Position numbers and translations under genes: made by a program. A DNA stretch of 64,000 nt, taken from JANQMY01 sp965228775 (GTDB lineage Bacteria; Pseudomonadota; Alphaproteobacteria; JANQMY01). The stretch is taken from assembly GCA_965228775.1 (NCBI GenBank), contig OZ245840.1, positions 868,001 to 932,000 on the forward strand, given 5' to 3'. Shown here piece after piece: positions 33,259 to 42,717 of this stretch (within the stretch, counting starts at the first letter, position 1; the number at the start of each line of letters is the position of its first letter). Below the pieces are notes generated by a model that was not told the origin of the DNA, did no database searches, and saw nothing but the letters and a program-made list of their open reading frames with translations.

Positions 33259-34446
33259 ATGACCAAAAAGGATGAAATTGCTCCGCGTGTGGAAGAGCTG
33301 ACGGAACTTTACCTATCCGCATTTCGCAAGTCGGTTGATCGTCATTGTCAGGGGTGGCCTACCGAGGATGATGGCGCCAACGCGATGGAAGGGCTACGGC
33401 AGACATTTCGATTGGCGAACGCAGGACACCTCATGCACTTGGAAGGTGATCCGGCATATCCTTTGCTGATCAAGAACCAGTCCCTCCAGCGCCAGATGCA
33501 GTCTCCGTCTGTTGACGCAGTCTATCATTGGGCGCCGATCCACGGCGACTACAGCTATCGGATCCGGGGAAAACGCGGCTCAGCGCACATTTTCCAAGTG
33601 GCTGTTTATGAAGGGTGCAGCAGCCGCTATCCCGATTTTAAAATCGTCTGCGAGCGGGACAATACCGAAGACGACGCCTTGGCAGCCGACAAAGAAGTGG
33701 ACATTGTGCTGAGCAAAGATAAGCGCGACGGCACTTGGTTTCAGCTCCCCGACGGGCCAGGTGAACTGTATATTCGCCAGTATTATTATGATTGGGATAC
33801 GGAAGAACCGGCCGACTTGTGGATTGAGCGTGAGGGGGCCACGTATCCCCCGCCTCCTCTAAACGTAGAGCCCATTCGCGAAGGGGTGAAGCGTGTTGCA
33901 AGTTGGATAAATGTTCAGACCAATGTGTATAAGAATTATGTCCAGTCGTATCTGAACTCCGATCCTTCCCAATTGCCCGCCATTTCGATTCCGGGCGCCT
34001 TTGAAGGAACCAAATATTTGAATGGGCATTTCCGTTGCGGCACAGACGAAGCCGTAATAATGGAATTCGAGGAACCACGAGCCCCTTATTGGGGATTCCA
34101 GCTTGGGAATCTGCAATGGGAGGCTTTCGACTATTATGTACGCCAGACATCCCTCAATGGACATCAAGCACATATCGACCAGGATGGGATGTTTCGTTGC
34201 GTCATAAGTCATCGGGACCCGGGCGTGCCGAATTGGATGGATACCGGTGGGAGACCGCTTGGGCTCATCTTAGGGCGGTATTTCAAGTCCGAAACCGCCC
34301 CTACTCCCCAGCTGCGCGTCGTTCCTTTCGACGACGTTCGTGACCATCTTCCGAACACGACGCCGAGAGTTTCAGAGGAACAAAGGCAGCAGCAGCTTCG
34401 GGGCCGGCTTATTTCCGCACACAGAAGGCGCTGCAGCGACCAATAG
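33259..34446 (+). CDS. DUF1214-like protein
   Basis: 395 residues. The C-terminal third (YWGFQLGNLQWEAFDYY, NWMDTGGRPLGLILGRYF) matches the pattern of DUF1214 proteins, which often carry an N-terminal DUF1254 and have no known reaction. No signal peptide or membrane segment is seen, and the N-terminal half is helix-rich and unlike DUF1254. It follows the sulfotransferase gene by 9 bp. The last 20 residues are Arg/Gln-rich (EEQRQQQLRGRLISAHRRR). I do not know the function; the tie to the sulfotransferase is by neighbourhood only. Confidence 0.6.
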   Translation: MTKKDEIAPRVEELTELYLSAFRKSVDRHCQGWPTEDDGANAMEGLRQTFRLANAGHLMHLEGDPAYPLLIKNQSLQRQMQSPSVDAVYHWAPIHGDYSYRIRGKRGSAHIFQVAVYEGCSSRYPDFKIVCERDNTEDDALAADKEVDIVLSKDKRDGTWFQLPDGPGELYIRQYYYDWDTEEPADLWIEREGATYPPPPLNVEPIREGVKRVASWINVQTNVYKNYVQSYLNSDPSQLPAISIPGAFEGTKYLNGHFRCGTDEAVIMEFEEPRAPYWGFQLGNLQWEAFDYYVRQTSLNGHQAHIDQDGMFRCVISHRDPGVPNWMDTGGRPLGLILGRYFKSETAPTPQLRVVPFDDVRDHLPNTTPRVSEEQRQQQLRGRLISAHRRRCSDQ

Positions 34447-34462
34447 CAGTTTGGGAAAACAG

Positions 34463-34861
34463 ATGGGCAAGAACCTGGATACCATGAGGAAGTTTCTCGC
34501 GCAGTTTCAATCGGGGGATTGGGAGGGTGCTTGTAAAAACTATGTGGCGGAGGACTTCGAATGCCATGAACCACCGGGGCTCCCCCAAGAAGGCGTGTTC
34601 CGGGGGCGCGATGCCTCCATGCAGGTGAGCAACATCTATCGTGGCATATGGGACGTTTCCATCGACGACCAGCAGTACTGGGAAGCGGAAGACGCCGACA
34701 TTGTTTTCAGTCGCTATGTAATCACATGGACGTCTAAAGAAACTGGCAAGTCAATCACCCAACCGATTTCCGAAATGAACTACTTCAAGGATGGAAAAAT
34801 CGCCAAGATGGAAGTGTTCCACTTCAATCCAATCGGACTGGTACAAACCCTGTCCGAATAA
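34463..34861 (+). CDS. SnoaL-like (NTF2-fold) protein
   Basis: 132 residues from the ATG at 34463, 16 bp after the DUF1214-like stop; a longer frame from 34340 overlaps that gene and lacks a ribosome site. MRKFLAQFQSGDWEGACKNY, FRGRDASMQV and ISEMNYFKDGKIAKMEVFHF are typical of SnoaL-like polyketide-cyclase/isomerase proteins. It is not close to the pair at 9006 and 12446. Last gene of the operator-linked region; the glycan locus begins after it. Confidence 0.72.
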   Translation: MGKNLDTMRKFLAQFQSGDWEGACKNYVAEDFECHEPPGLPQEGVFRGRDASMQVSNIYRGIWDVSIDDQQYWEAEDADIVFSRYVITWTSKETGKSITQPISEMNYFKDGKIAKMEVFHFNPIGLVQTLSE

Positions 34862-34936
34862 ATGCGGGCAAGCGGGCAACGCACTCCAACTTTTCGTCCA
34901 CAGGGCTATAGTCCTTCCTTTGGACACGTTTCCCAA

Positions 34937-34970
34937 TGTGAACCAGTCTGGCTTCACCTGGAAGCGCTAG
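34937..34970. repeat. intergenic repeat, copy C
   Basis: Reads TGTGAACCAGTCTGGCTTCA, then CCTGGAAGCGCTAG. It matches copies A (8974) and B (29191). Its terminal CTA supplies the TAG stop of the minus-strand gene at 34967. It marks the junction between the catabolic island and the glycan locus. Confidence 0.6.
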
Positions 34971-36034
34971 AATGACTCGTGAAGGACTTCATAAGCACTA
35001 TCCTTCTTTTTTGGCTGTGACACGGCTTGTGCAATGAGGGCCGCAAGATTTTCGGCGGTCTCGACAGAGTAATGCAATGGGTCCCAGTAGTTCTCGTCCG
35101 TCGTGGTGATACCGGACGGGATCATGAAATCGATCAAAATGCTGTTGGGGACCGGCTTCAGCATCTCCTGAAAGCGCTTTTTGCATTCTACGGTGCGCTG
35201 TTGATGATACGCTCCGGCGCCACCAAGACTGTGAAAATGAAGCGGGACGAAAACCACAATCTTCTTGGTTTCACTCCCCAGTTTAGCCACCACCTCTTCA
35301 AACAAAGGATGGGTCGGGAATACCCATTGGTCTGCCTGCGGATGCGCAGCGATCGGGTACGTATAGCTGTTATCCGGTGGCTTCCCGCTTCCTCCATAAA
35401 TGTTCCGTTGCGCTTTTGCCAATTGATATTCAGATTGCGGCGGCAAAAAATTGCTGTAGCCATCCGATGCGTATTCTGCCTCGTTTACGCCCATCCAATA
35501 GCCGACCGTCCGGCCCCCGATTTCCAACGCTTTGCTCTCGAACAGATAAAGAATGTCATTCCACGGATTATGATCATACATCCAAGGTGGAAAGGGACGT
35601 TTCGTTTTCTTGGGATAAGTCGGCCCGACGATGCACCACTCACTGTCAATACCAAAGACGATTGTGCGGATCGGAAGTTCCCGTTCCTTGCGCCAATCAA
35701 CATATAATGTCGTAAGCCGATATTGCTCGTACGCAACGGCTGCATTCATGCTCATTTGCGCGAAGGTCCCGCCAAGACCAACATTCAGTTGCTCTGGTTT
35801 AAGCAGTCGGCTGGACGATGTCCCGAAAACAGCGCTGTCGTAGACAGAGTCCCGGGCGACAGACGGATAAAGATACCGTTGATTGACATCCATCAACGGC
35901 CACCTCTCGCCGGCCAAAAGCGGAACATTGCGGTACGGATTCGTAATGACCAAGAAGACCGCGCAGAACAGAAATGCCAAGACGGTGGTTAGCAAAAACA
36001 CTTTCAGAAATTTGGCCCAGCTATCCATCATCAA
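34967..36034 (-). CDS. membrane-anchored SGNH/AlgX-like partner of MBOAT acyltransferase
   Basis: 355 residues with one N-terminal membrane helix (about 9-31) and a periplasmic domain. GTSSSR (71-76) looks like a nucleophile block, and DPLHYS (318-323) matches the Asp/His end of SGNH hydrolases. Proteins like AlgJ, AlgX and DltD pair with an MBOAT protein to move acyl groups onto an exported polymer. It overlaps the MBOAT gene by 4 bp, which supports a joint role. I cannot say which acyl group is moved. Confidence 0.7.
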   Translation of the reverse strand: MMMDSWAKFLKVFLLTTVLAFLFCAVFLVITNPYRNVPLLAGERWPLMDVNQRYLYPSVARDSVYDSAVFGTSSSRLLKPEQLNVGLGGTFAQMSMNAAVAYEQYRLTTLYVDWRKERELPIRTIVFGIDSEWCIVGPTYPKKTKRPFPPWMYDHNPWNDILYLFESKALEIGGRTVGYWMGVNEAEYASDGYSNFLPPQSEYQLAKAQRNIYGGSGKPPDNSYTYPIAAHPQADQWVFPTHPLFEEVVAKLGSETKKIVVFVPLHFHSLGGAGAYHQQRTVECKKRFQEMLKPVPNSILIDFMIPSGITTTDENYWDPLHYSVETAENLAALIAQAVSQPKKKDSAYEVLHESF

Positions 36035-37407
36035 AACTCGAAATAAATGAATTCGACCAAATCGCCCTTGCCGATTTCAAATGTCAGTCCAACGAGAACA
36101 AGTGCCCCAATAGCAGCGAATATCGGCATCGGCTTCAGTTTTGAAAGAACCAGTGGCACACTTGCCGGCAAATAGAGGACGAATACCGAGGCAGCAATCG
36201 CCAAAACGATGTTAAAATCTTCGGTGACGGATTGTGCCGATGCGTGCAGACCGAACATGGACCCATAAACCGTAAGGGCCGCCTCCAATGTTTCCGCGCG
36301 AAACAATACCCAGCCCAAAAGAACAAAGAGCAGTGTGATCGCCCAGCTCAAGACCACCGGCATGGGAATAGTCAACTTGCGCCAGAAGTGGTGACCGATC
36401 AAACCCATCCCGTGCCAGAGCCCCCAGATAACGAACGGCCACCCCGCGCCATGCCACAATCCGCAAAGCCCCATCGTTCCGACCGCCGCAATCACATACC
36501 GCAATTCACCATGCCGGTTTCCCCCAAGCGGGATATACACATAATCGCGGAAAAAGTTAGACAAGGTGATATGCCACCGGCGCCAAAAGTCTTGGATGGT
36601 TTTGGCTTGATACGGGGCGTTGAAGTTCAGCGGCAAGCTTAAGCCCATGATAAGGGCAAGCCCGATGGCCATATCGCTGTACGCCGAAAAGTCGAAATAG
36701 ATTTGAAAGGCAAAAGACAGCGCCCCTGTCCACGCATCAACGATCGTCACCGCCTGCTCATTGGCTTGGTTGAAGACCGCGTTAGCGTGTTTCGCAAACT
36801 GATCCGCCAAGACAATCTTTTTCGTTAGCCCCAATGTGAAGAGGATTGCACCGCGGCTGAAACGTTCTTGGTAACCATGCCGCCAGGGGTCTTCATTGAG
36901 CTGCGGTATGATTTGTTGATGGCGGACGATAGGGCCGGCAATCAGCTGCGGAAAATACACCACAAAGAAGGCGTATTCGCGAAAACCATAAACGGGCGCA
37001 ACGCCGCGCCGGCGGTCTACAAGAAACGAGATCTGTTGAAACGTGAAAAAACTGATCCCAATCGGCAGGAGAACATAGGTGATCGGTGACGGAAGATCCG
37101 TTAAGGCATAAAGGTTCTCGAGAACGAAGACGCTGTATTTGAAATAGCCCAGAAGACACAGATTTGCAGCGACACCCAAAACCAGCAGATGGTTACTTCC
37201 CTTTTCCTTTATGTATCCTCCAAGGATCCAATTGAACAAAACGGAACCGACGAGGAACGGCAGGAACCAAAGGTCCGCATACGCATAGAACGTAAGCGAG
37301 GCGAGAACGACAAACCATTGCCGCCAATGAGCCTCGCGCAATGCAAGAAAACCCGCAAGAACAACAGGAAAGAAAAGAAGGATGAAGACTTGCGAGTTAA
37401 AGAGCAT
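36031..37407 (-). CDS. MBOAT-family membrane O-acyltransferase (AlgI-like)
   Basis: 458 residues with about ten membrane segments. It carries the MBOAT/AlgI block: FQIYFDFSAYSDMAIGL, FWRRWHITLSNFFRDYVYIP and CGLWHGAGW with the catalytic His319 (and His279). It should pass an acetyl or other acyl group from the cytoplasmic donor across the membrane to a glycan or lipid. It is followed by its likely partner at 34967 and preceded 4 bp upstream by an NAD(P)-binding epimerase-like gene. Confidence 0.92.
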   Translation of the reverse strand: MLFNSQVFILLFFPVVLAGFLALREAHWRQWFVVLASLTFYAYADLWFLPFLVGSVLFNWILGGYIKEKGSNHLLVLGVAANLCLLGYFKYSVFVLENLYALTDLPSPITYVLLPIGISFFTFQQISFLVDRRRGVAPVYGFREYAFFVVYFPQLIAGPIVRHQQIIPQLNEDPWRHGYQERFSRGAILFTLGLTKKIVLADQFAKHANAVFNQANEQAVTIVDAWTGALSFAFQIYFDFSAYSDMAIGLALIMGLSLPLNFNAPYQAKTIQDFWRRWHITLSNFFRDYVYIPLGGNRHGELRYVIAAVGTMGLCGLWHGAGWPFVIWGLWHGMGLIGHHFWRKLTIPMPVVLSWAITLLFVLLGWVLFRAETLEAALTVYGSMFGLHASAQSVTEDFNIVLAIAASVFVLYLPASVPLVLSKLKPMPIFAAIGALVLVGLTFEIGKGDLVEFIYFEF

Positions 37408-37411
37408 TCAG

Positions 37412-38302
37412 CTACCGGGCTTCCATCCATTCGTGGCGCAACTGGTCCACCGCATCCGCGAACCGCGTCTTCGGTAAGTGCTCATCCTCAAGATTGGGGT
37501 GCGAAACCACGGACTTATCAATCTCCATACGCCGCAATTCCGAATAAGACAGTGGAAATGGCACACCGATTTTCTCACATAACCGTGCAGCGCCACGAAG
37601 CGGTGCGATGGGAATAGGCACCACCGCACGCTGCTCGTTGACCACGCGATACATCTCGCGCAATGTCATCACCTCCGGTCCCCCCAATTGAAGAATCTGA
37701 CGCAACGCTCTTTCCGACATCAAGGCGCCGGCGGCTGCCTTCGCCAAGTCTTTATAGTATATGGGTTGCTGAAGGGCCTTGCCCGCCCCGGGGACGAGCC
37801 CAATCGGCAAGCGTTTCAAAAACGACATCAGCCGGAAAATGTTCGTATCCCCCACATAGCCGAATATCATTGTGGGGCGCAGAAGGGTCCAGTTCAAATC
37901 TGTCTCTTCAATCTCGGCCTCTGCTTTTCGCAGATTGTTGTAGAATGTACTGGTGAAATCGACCGTGGCGTTGTTACTCGAGAAGAACAACACGCGCTCC
38001 ACATGACGCGTATTAAGCTTGGAAAAAGCAGCCCAAGACTTTGTCAGGGGCGGTATCATGACCACCCGGTTTGATGAACTTGCCAAATGGGCGAAATGAT
38101 CACTGTGATCAAGGTCCAGGCGTTCCACGCGAGCACCGGCTTCGCCCAGCTTTGCGATCACATCCGGGCGATTTCGGCGAACCGTAGCGACAACATCCAA
38201 ACCATGGGCGCGGAGGCATCTCACAACCTCTTGGCCCAAGGGACCACCTGCCCCTACGACGAGGGTCTGATTATCGGCCCGAGGCCGGTTTTGGTCATTC
38301 AT
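37412..38302 (-). CDS. NAD(P)-binding, NmrA/atypical SDR-like protein
   Basis: 296 residues. TLVVGAGGPLGQEVVRCL gives a GxGGxxG cofactor loop, and VLFFSSNNATVDF plus LRPTMIFG match the NmrA/nucleoside-diphosphate-sugar epimerase branch. No clear YxxxK motif is visible, which is usual for the NmrA-like, non-catalytic or flavin-partner type. First gene of a minus-strand operon with the acyltransferase genes, 4 bp before the MBOAT start. It may make or sense a sugar or lipid precursor; the role is uncertain. Confidence 0.7.
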   Translation of the reverse strand: MNDQNRPRADNQTLVVGAGGPLGQEVVRCLRAHGLDVVATVRRNRPDVIAKLGEAGARVERLDLDHSDHFAHLASSSNRVVMIPPLTKSWAAFSKLNTRHVERVLFFSSNNATVDFTSTFYNNLRKAEAEIEETDLNWTLLRPTMIFGYVGDTNIFRLMSFLKRLPIGLVPGAGKALQQPIYYKDLAKAAAGALMSERALRQILQLGGPEVMTLREMYRVVNEQRAVVPIPIAPLRGAARLCEKIGVPFPLSYSELRRMEIDKSVVSHPNLEDEHLPKTRFADAVDQLRHEWMEAR

Positions 38303-38613
38303 GGTTGGGAATCGCCACAGCGGTCATATGATTCCCTAAGCTTACATCAAACCCGGCCGCGTGATGTAAGTGGCGATCGCATGTTATCCAGAGAATGCGT
38401 TTCACATCATTCCATCTTTGCCTTGTTGCTTAATTTCAAGCCTCACCACTTCAGATATGCTATTGATTTTCCAGTCATTTTTGCGGGAAGAGCCATGCCG
38501 CGGTTTCTGTCATGCGGCCTGTACTTTTTCGCCCCGTGATATGGTATTTGCTTTTCGGGGTGTCGCAGGAAGCGCCCGAACAATATCAGACGTGGCAAGA
38601 GGTATCGTCAAAC
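38303..38613. other. 311-bp divergent intergenic region of the glycan locus
   Basis: It separates the minus-strand acyltransferase operon from the plus-strand glycosyltransferase operon. No frame with ribosome site or family match is seen. It is A/T-rich around 38400-38470, where promoters for both sides would be expected. No copy of the CAAC-N3-GTTG operator was seen. Confidence 0.55.
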
Positions 38614-39363
38614 ATGTCAATCGCGCCGGAGACAGCGGCAAAAAGCAATCCCGGGCTACGGCTTTCCCTGGTGATCCCTTGCTACAACGAAGAACAGAAT
38701 CTCCCCCTCTTGGTCGATCGCTGCCGTGAAGTGGTCCAGAACAAGCCCATGCAAATCGTGCTGGTGGATAATGGCTCCACTGACAACTCCCCCCAAGTGC
38801 TCCAAGAATTGCTTGCCGGTCAGGAGGCCATCAAAAGCGTTCGGGTGGAAAACAATGCCGGTTATGGTCACGGCATCCTATTTGGCCTGTCCCACGCAGA
38901 CGGGGATGTGTTGGCCTGGACCCACGCCGACATGCAGACTGACCCCAACGACGCGATAGCTGGATTGAAGGTGTTTGAAACTGCGGCCGATCCAACGCGG
39001 ATGTTTGTGAAAGGCCTGCGATACGGGCGGCCTCTGGGCGATCGATTCTTTACTTTCGGTATGTCGGTCTTTGAAACGATGCTCATGGGAACATTGTTGA
39101 GGGATATCAACGCCCAGCCGACAATGTTCCATAGGACGCTTTACGACAAGTTCAAAAATCCGCCCTCTGACTTTTCGCTTGATCTCTACGCCTATGCCAT
39201 TGCGAAACGCGAAGAGATGGCCGTTGAAAGGTTTCCGGTGCGGTTTGGCGAACGGGCTTATGGCATTTCGCACTGGAACGTGGATATGGCGTCGAAGATC
39301 AAGTTCATCAAAAGAACTTGGCAATACAGCCTTTCCCTGCGCCAGAAACTTTCTCAGAGTTAA
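38614..39363 (+). CDS. family 2 glycosyltransferase
   Basis: About 250 residues from the ATG at 38614; a frame from 38512 adds residues unlike the family. GT-A marks: LVIPCYNEEQNLPLL, LVDNGSTDNS and AWTHADMQTDP, a DxD-like metal site. It resembles polyprenyl-phosphate sugar synthases of the dolichol-phosphate-mannose type but has no added membrane helices. It would transfer a sugar from a nucleotide donor to a lipid carrier for use by the GT-C-like proteins nearby. The stop codon lies 2 bp before the next gene. Confidence 0.88.
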   Translation: MSIAPETAAKSNPGLRLSLVIPCYNEEQNLPLLVDRCREVVQNKPMQIVLVDNGSTDNSPQVLQELLAGQEAIKSVRVENNAGYGHGILFGLSHADGDVLAWTHADMQTDPNDAIAGLKVFETAADPTRMFVKGLRYGRPLGDRFFTFGMSVFETMLMGTLLRDINAQPTMFHRTLYDKFKNPPSDFSLDLYAYAIAKREEMAVERFPVRFGERAYGISHWNVDMASKIKFIKRTWQYSLSLRQKLSQS

Positions 39364-39365
39364 CG

Positions 39366-39956
39366 ATGGAAATCATCCTTCATCGCCGCAACAAAATCGA
39401 AGAGCTGACGTCGACCCCGAAGACGTTTGGGGTCGAAGTGGACATACGCTCACATGGGAACGACTTGATTATTCATCATGACCCATTCGAATCCGGCGTG
39501 TCTTTTGATGAGTGGTTTTCCCATTACGATCATGGAACGCTGATCCTCAATGTAAAGGAGGAGGGCTTAGAGCAACGCCTTTGTGACCTTGCCGCGAAGA
39601 AGGGATTGCAAGACTTCTTTTTCTTGGATCAGTCTTTTCCATTCCTTGTGAAGACGGCGAAGCAAGGTGAGCGCCGGTGCGCCGTTCGCATATCAGAGTA
39701 CGAATCTATCGATACCGCACTTGCCATATCCGATCTGATTGACTGGGCCTGGATTGATTGCTTCACGCGGTTTCCACTTTCGGCGTCAGACGTGGCGAAG
39801 CTTCACGAAACAAGCCTCAAATACTGCCTGGTCTCCCCCGAGCTACAAGGGCGGATGGGCCCTGACGATATTAAAAGCATTCAGGACGACATGAAGCAGG
39901 TTGGCTTTACGCCCACGGCCGTCTGCACCAAAACCCCCGACCTATGGCAAAACTAG
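39366..39956 (+). CDS. glycerophosphodiester phosphodiesterase-like protein
   Basis: 196 residues from the ATG at 39366. The GDPD-type residues are in place: His6-Arg7 near the start, Glu24-x-Asp26 in VEVDIRSH, and His38 in IIHHDPF. It is shorter than normal GDPD proteins (about 240-280), and the second half lacks a clear GDPD barrel, so it may have a changed substrate. It could cleave a phosphodiester-linked polyol or sugar in the glycan. It is the second gene of the plus-strand operon. Confidence 0.72.
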   Translation: MEIILHRRNKIEELTSTPKTFGVEVDIRSHGNDLIIHHDPFESGVSFDEWFSHYDHGTLILNVKEEGLEQRLCDLAAKKGLQDFFFLDQSFPFLVKTAKQGERRCAVRISEYESIDTALAISDLIDWAWIDCFTRFPLSASDVAKLHETSLKYCLVSPELQGRMGPDDIKSIQDDMKQVGFTPTAVCTKTPDLWQN

Positions 39957-39983
39957 GTCTGTGACCCGGCGGAATGGTGTAAC

Positions 39984-41732
39984 ATGATAATTGACAGCTT
40001 GGTTCAACATCGCGGCACTTCGGATGTATTGGCCTATGGCGTCAAACTTCTCGTCTTGGTTTCCACCGTTATTCTTGTTGCGCTTTGGTTTGACCTAGCG
40101 GTCAACGCCAATTTGGACGGTGCCGACGGACGGCACGTCCTGCATATGGATGAGCGTATTACGTTTAGCGGTGTTGAACGTGTTCAGCGCGCAACTGGAC
40201 CACTGGAATACGTCGAAGGTTTGGCGGGCCCCGACCAGCGCTATGGACGCACAACCTGGTATCTAGCATATGCCGCCACATTGATCGGCGATCCCATTGC
40301 CGGTGACCAAGGGCAGATCGTTTCTACACGTATCTTTTTTGCCATCACGCTGGCGATTGCATTGGGCCTTATATGCTGGTCACTGACGCAGTCAACCATC
40401 GCCGCGTGCATCGCATTTGCGTGCGCAATTTTCACACCTTATGCCAGTTACTACGCCACGATGCCAAAGCCGGAACCACTACTGTTTCTGTTCCTGGGTC
40501 TCTTTATGGCGTGTGCTTTTCGCTGGCACAAACCAACCGGCCGGTCCTTCATTTTTCTGGGGCTAGCCTACGGCACAAAGATCTCAGCATTGCCGGCCAT
40601 CGCCCTCCTCGGCGGATTCGTATTGCTCCGCGCAGCGTTGAACGACAGCACGACGCTTATCAAGAAGACGATGCACTCCGCTGGTGCCTTTCTGATTGGC
40701 TTCCTTCTTGCCGTACCTGTATTGTTGTTGGAGTTTCCGCGCGGCATCAAAAAACATCTAGGGCAAACCTGGGGCGCTCGCGGGCACGGCGCCGACGATG
40801 AAAACATCGGCCCATCGGACTGGTTTCAATATATTGAATCCCACGCTTATTTCGGGTCTGACATCTCTCCATTCTTGATCATGCCTGGTCTCGCCCTTCT
40901 GGGAACTCTTCCATTTCTTTTTGTCTTGCTGAAAGCGAATGATGAAAACCTATTCGAGAAGGCGAAGCGAGCGATTGACTCACACGAAGCGCAGGTTGCC
41001 GTTATAGCGGCTATTGGCATCGCGTTTTTGGCGGCCATCATGATTTCTGTGCAGCGCCTGTGGGGCTTCTACTTGTTCCCCGGCGCCCTATTCCTGACGG
41101 TCGCGGCGGTTGCCGGCGCGGAAACCTTGATTACGTCGAGCAGACACAAACTGGCGATAAAGGCGACAGCAGCGCTCGCCATACTGCTGGCCGCGCCAGC
41201 AATTCTCGTGTCCGGATACGAAGACAGTTCAAGATATTTCAAAGCTTTGGCGGCTCGTTCCGAAAGGCCGAATTTCATTCAACAGGAATTCCGCTATCAA
41301 TCGGTCCTTAAATTCTCCGAACATTTGGCAACGGAGATTGGCCGCCCCGTCAATGTAAGCATGTCGGCTCGTTTATGGGTACCTCAATCGAATGAGAGCG
41401 CCACCTTTACCGAAACTTTTGGGCCCTACCGCCACTGGGACACAAACCCGGATATCGTGTTCCTTTATCCGATCGATTTGAATGAAGATGCTTTCGTTTT
41501 GCGCGGAACACCCATGGACACACTTCGGGAACGATCTTTAAAGATGCTCAAGGCTCATTCAACATTTGATGGGCCGTGCACAGATGATCATTGCTATGTA
41601 TATATACCTGTCCCTGATGACGGCATGCACTTCTTCGTAAAAGAAGAATGGGAAACGATCGCGACCCACTGGATCAAGTCAGGCATTCTCACGGACATAC
41701 CGCACGAACAAGAAACAAGAAGGCAGCATTAG
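39984..41732 (+). CDS. polytopic membrane glycosyltransferase-like protein (GT-C, GT39-like)
   Basis: 582 residues. An N-terminal helix is followed by HMDERITFSGVERV, a possible catalytic acidic loop, then about ten membrane helices, and a soluble C-terminal domain from about residue 430. The layout matches GT39/PMT-type lipid-linked glycosyltransferases that act on the periplasmic side. It probably moves a sugar from a polyprenyl-phosphate carrier. The donor may be made by the GT2 gene upstream. It ends one base before the aldolase start. Confidence 0.72.
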   Translation: MIIDSLVQHRGTSDVLAYGVKLLVLVSTVILVALWFDLAVNANLDGADGRHVLHMDERITFSGVERVQRATGPLEYVEGLAGPDQRYGRTTWYLAYAATLIGDPIAGDQGQIVSTRIFFAITLAIALGLICWSLTQSTIAACIAFACAIFTPYASYYATMPKPEPLLFLFLGLFMACAFRWHKPTGRSFIFLGLAYGTKISALPAIALLGGFVLLRAALNDSTTLIKKTMHSAGAFLIGFLLAVPVLLLEFPRGIKKHLGQTWGARGHGADDENIGPSDWFQYIESHAYFGSDISPFLIMPGLALLGTLPFLFVLLKANDENLFEKAKRAIDSHEAQVAVIAAIGIAFLAAIMISVQRLWGFYLFPGALFLTVAAVAGAETLITSSRHKLAIKATAALAILLAAPAILVSGYEDSSRYFKALAARSERPNFIQQEFRYQSVLKFSEHLATEIGRPVNVSMSARLWVPQSNESATFTETFGPYRHWDTNPDIVFLYPIDLNEDAFVLRGTPMDTLRERSLKMLKAHSTFDGPCTDDHCYVYIPVPDDGMHFFVKEEWETIATHWIKSGILTDIPHEQETRRQH

Positions 41733-41733
41733 A

Positions 41734-42714
41734 ATGGAGCTCCCCCAAGCGTTTCTTGAATTCTCCGCCGAATTGGGTAGCGACTTCACGCTCGTCCAAG
41801 GCGCTGGAGGCAACACGTCCATCAAGATTGACGATCAGCTGTTTGTCAAATCATCCGGCACCAAACTCATGGAGGCGGCCCACAGCAACATCTTTACCTG
41901 TGTCCCTGCCGCGACAGATCCGTACAGCCCCATCGAACACAAGAAAGGCACGCTTAAACCGTCGATCGAAACAAACCTGCATCTCCTGATGCCTCAGAAA
42001 ATCGTCGCTCACATACATGCGGTGAGCGTCATCGCTATTGCCGTTTTGTCAGAAGCGGAGATGTATTTTGAAAAAGCACTGAACGGCCTTTCTTGGGGGT
42101 TTATCGGTTACCAGAAGCCTGGCCTTCCACTGGCGGAAGAGATCGGAAACCTCATTAAGGCAAGGAGCGGCAAAGCCCCCGATATCCTTGTGTTGGGCAA
42201 TCACGGCCTGGTGGTCGGCGGCGAAACGATCGCTGAGACACGGAAGCTGATCGAAACAGTGGTAAAACGCCTTAGTCACATTACACGTCAGATGACCGCC
42301 GCCGAGACGAGCGCCCGCCCCTCCCAAGTCGTCCCAGGATTTGTTCCAGTTGCCCAAAAGGATGCGCATATCGCCGCCAATGACGAAACCTCATTTGCGC
42401 TCGCAGCCAAGGGATCACTCTATCCCGATCACGTGGTTTTTCTAAAGCGCGGCGCCTTGGGCCTATCTCCCAATAATGCTGTTCCCCAAGACCGCGAAAC
42501 GGACTTGATCCTCATCAAAGGCGTTGGTGCCTACGTGCCGGAGGATGCCCCATTGTCAGCTCATGAAATGGCCGGTGCGTTGGGCTTAATTGCCTCCCTT
42601 ATTCCTGAAAATGAGGCGGTGCGCTATCTTTCACGTCAGGAAGAAGATGAACTTCTTGATTGGGACGCAGAAAAATTCCGCCAGTCCTTAGCGCAGAAGT
42701 CGAGCAACAATTAG
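41734..42714 (+). CDS. class II aldolase/epimerase-like protein
   Basis: 326 residues. The class II aldolase domain (AraD/FucA type) is clear: AGGNTSIKIDDQLFVKSSGT, HIHA with zinc ligands His93 and His95, and GNHGLVVGG with His157. Glu79 in the KPSIETNLH segment may be catalytic. A C-terminal part of about 150 residues resembles that of rhamnulose-phosphate aldolase/dehydrogenase proteins. It should act on a ketose or aldose phosphate. With the PRK-like kinase and the nucleotidyltransferases it suggests an unusual sugar-phosphate route. Confidence 0.85.
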   Translation: MELPQAFLEFSAELGSDFTLVQGAGGNTSIKIDDQLFVKSSGTKLMEAAHSNIFTCVPAATDPYSPIEHKKGTLKPSIETNLHLLMPQKIVAHIHAVSVIAIAVLSEAEMYFEKALNGLSWGFIGYQKPGLPLAEEIGNLIKARSGKAPDILVLGNHGLVVGGETIAETRKLIETVVKRLSHITRQMTAAETSARPSQVVPGFVPVAQKDAHIAANDETSFALAAKGSLYPDHVVFLKRGALGLSPNNAVPQDRETDLILIKGVGAYVPEDAPLSAHEMAGALGLIASLIPENEAVRYLSRQEEDELLDWDAEKFRQSLAQKSSNN

Positions 42715-42717
42715 ATT

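Noticed and set aside
39089..39099. GAACATTGTTG, a one-mismatch operator
   Set aside because: It lies inside the coding part of the GT2 gene and outside the catabolic island. It shows the background rate of one-mismatch copies.
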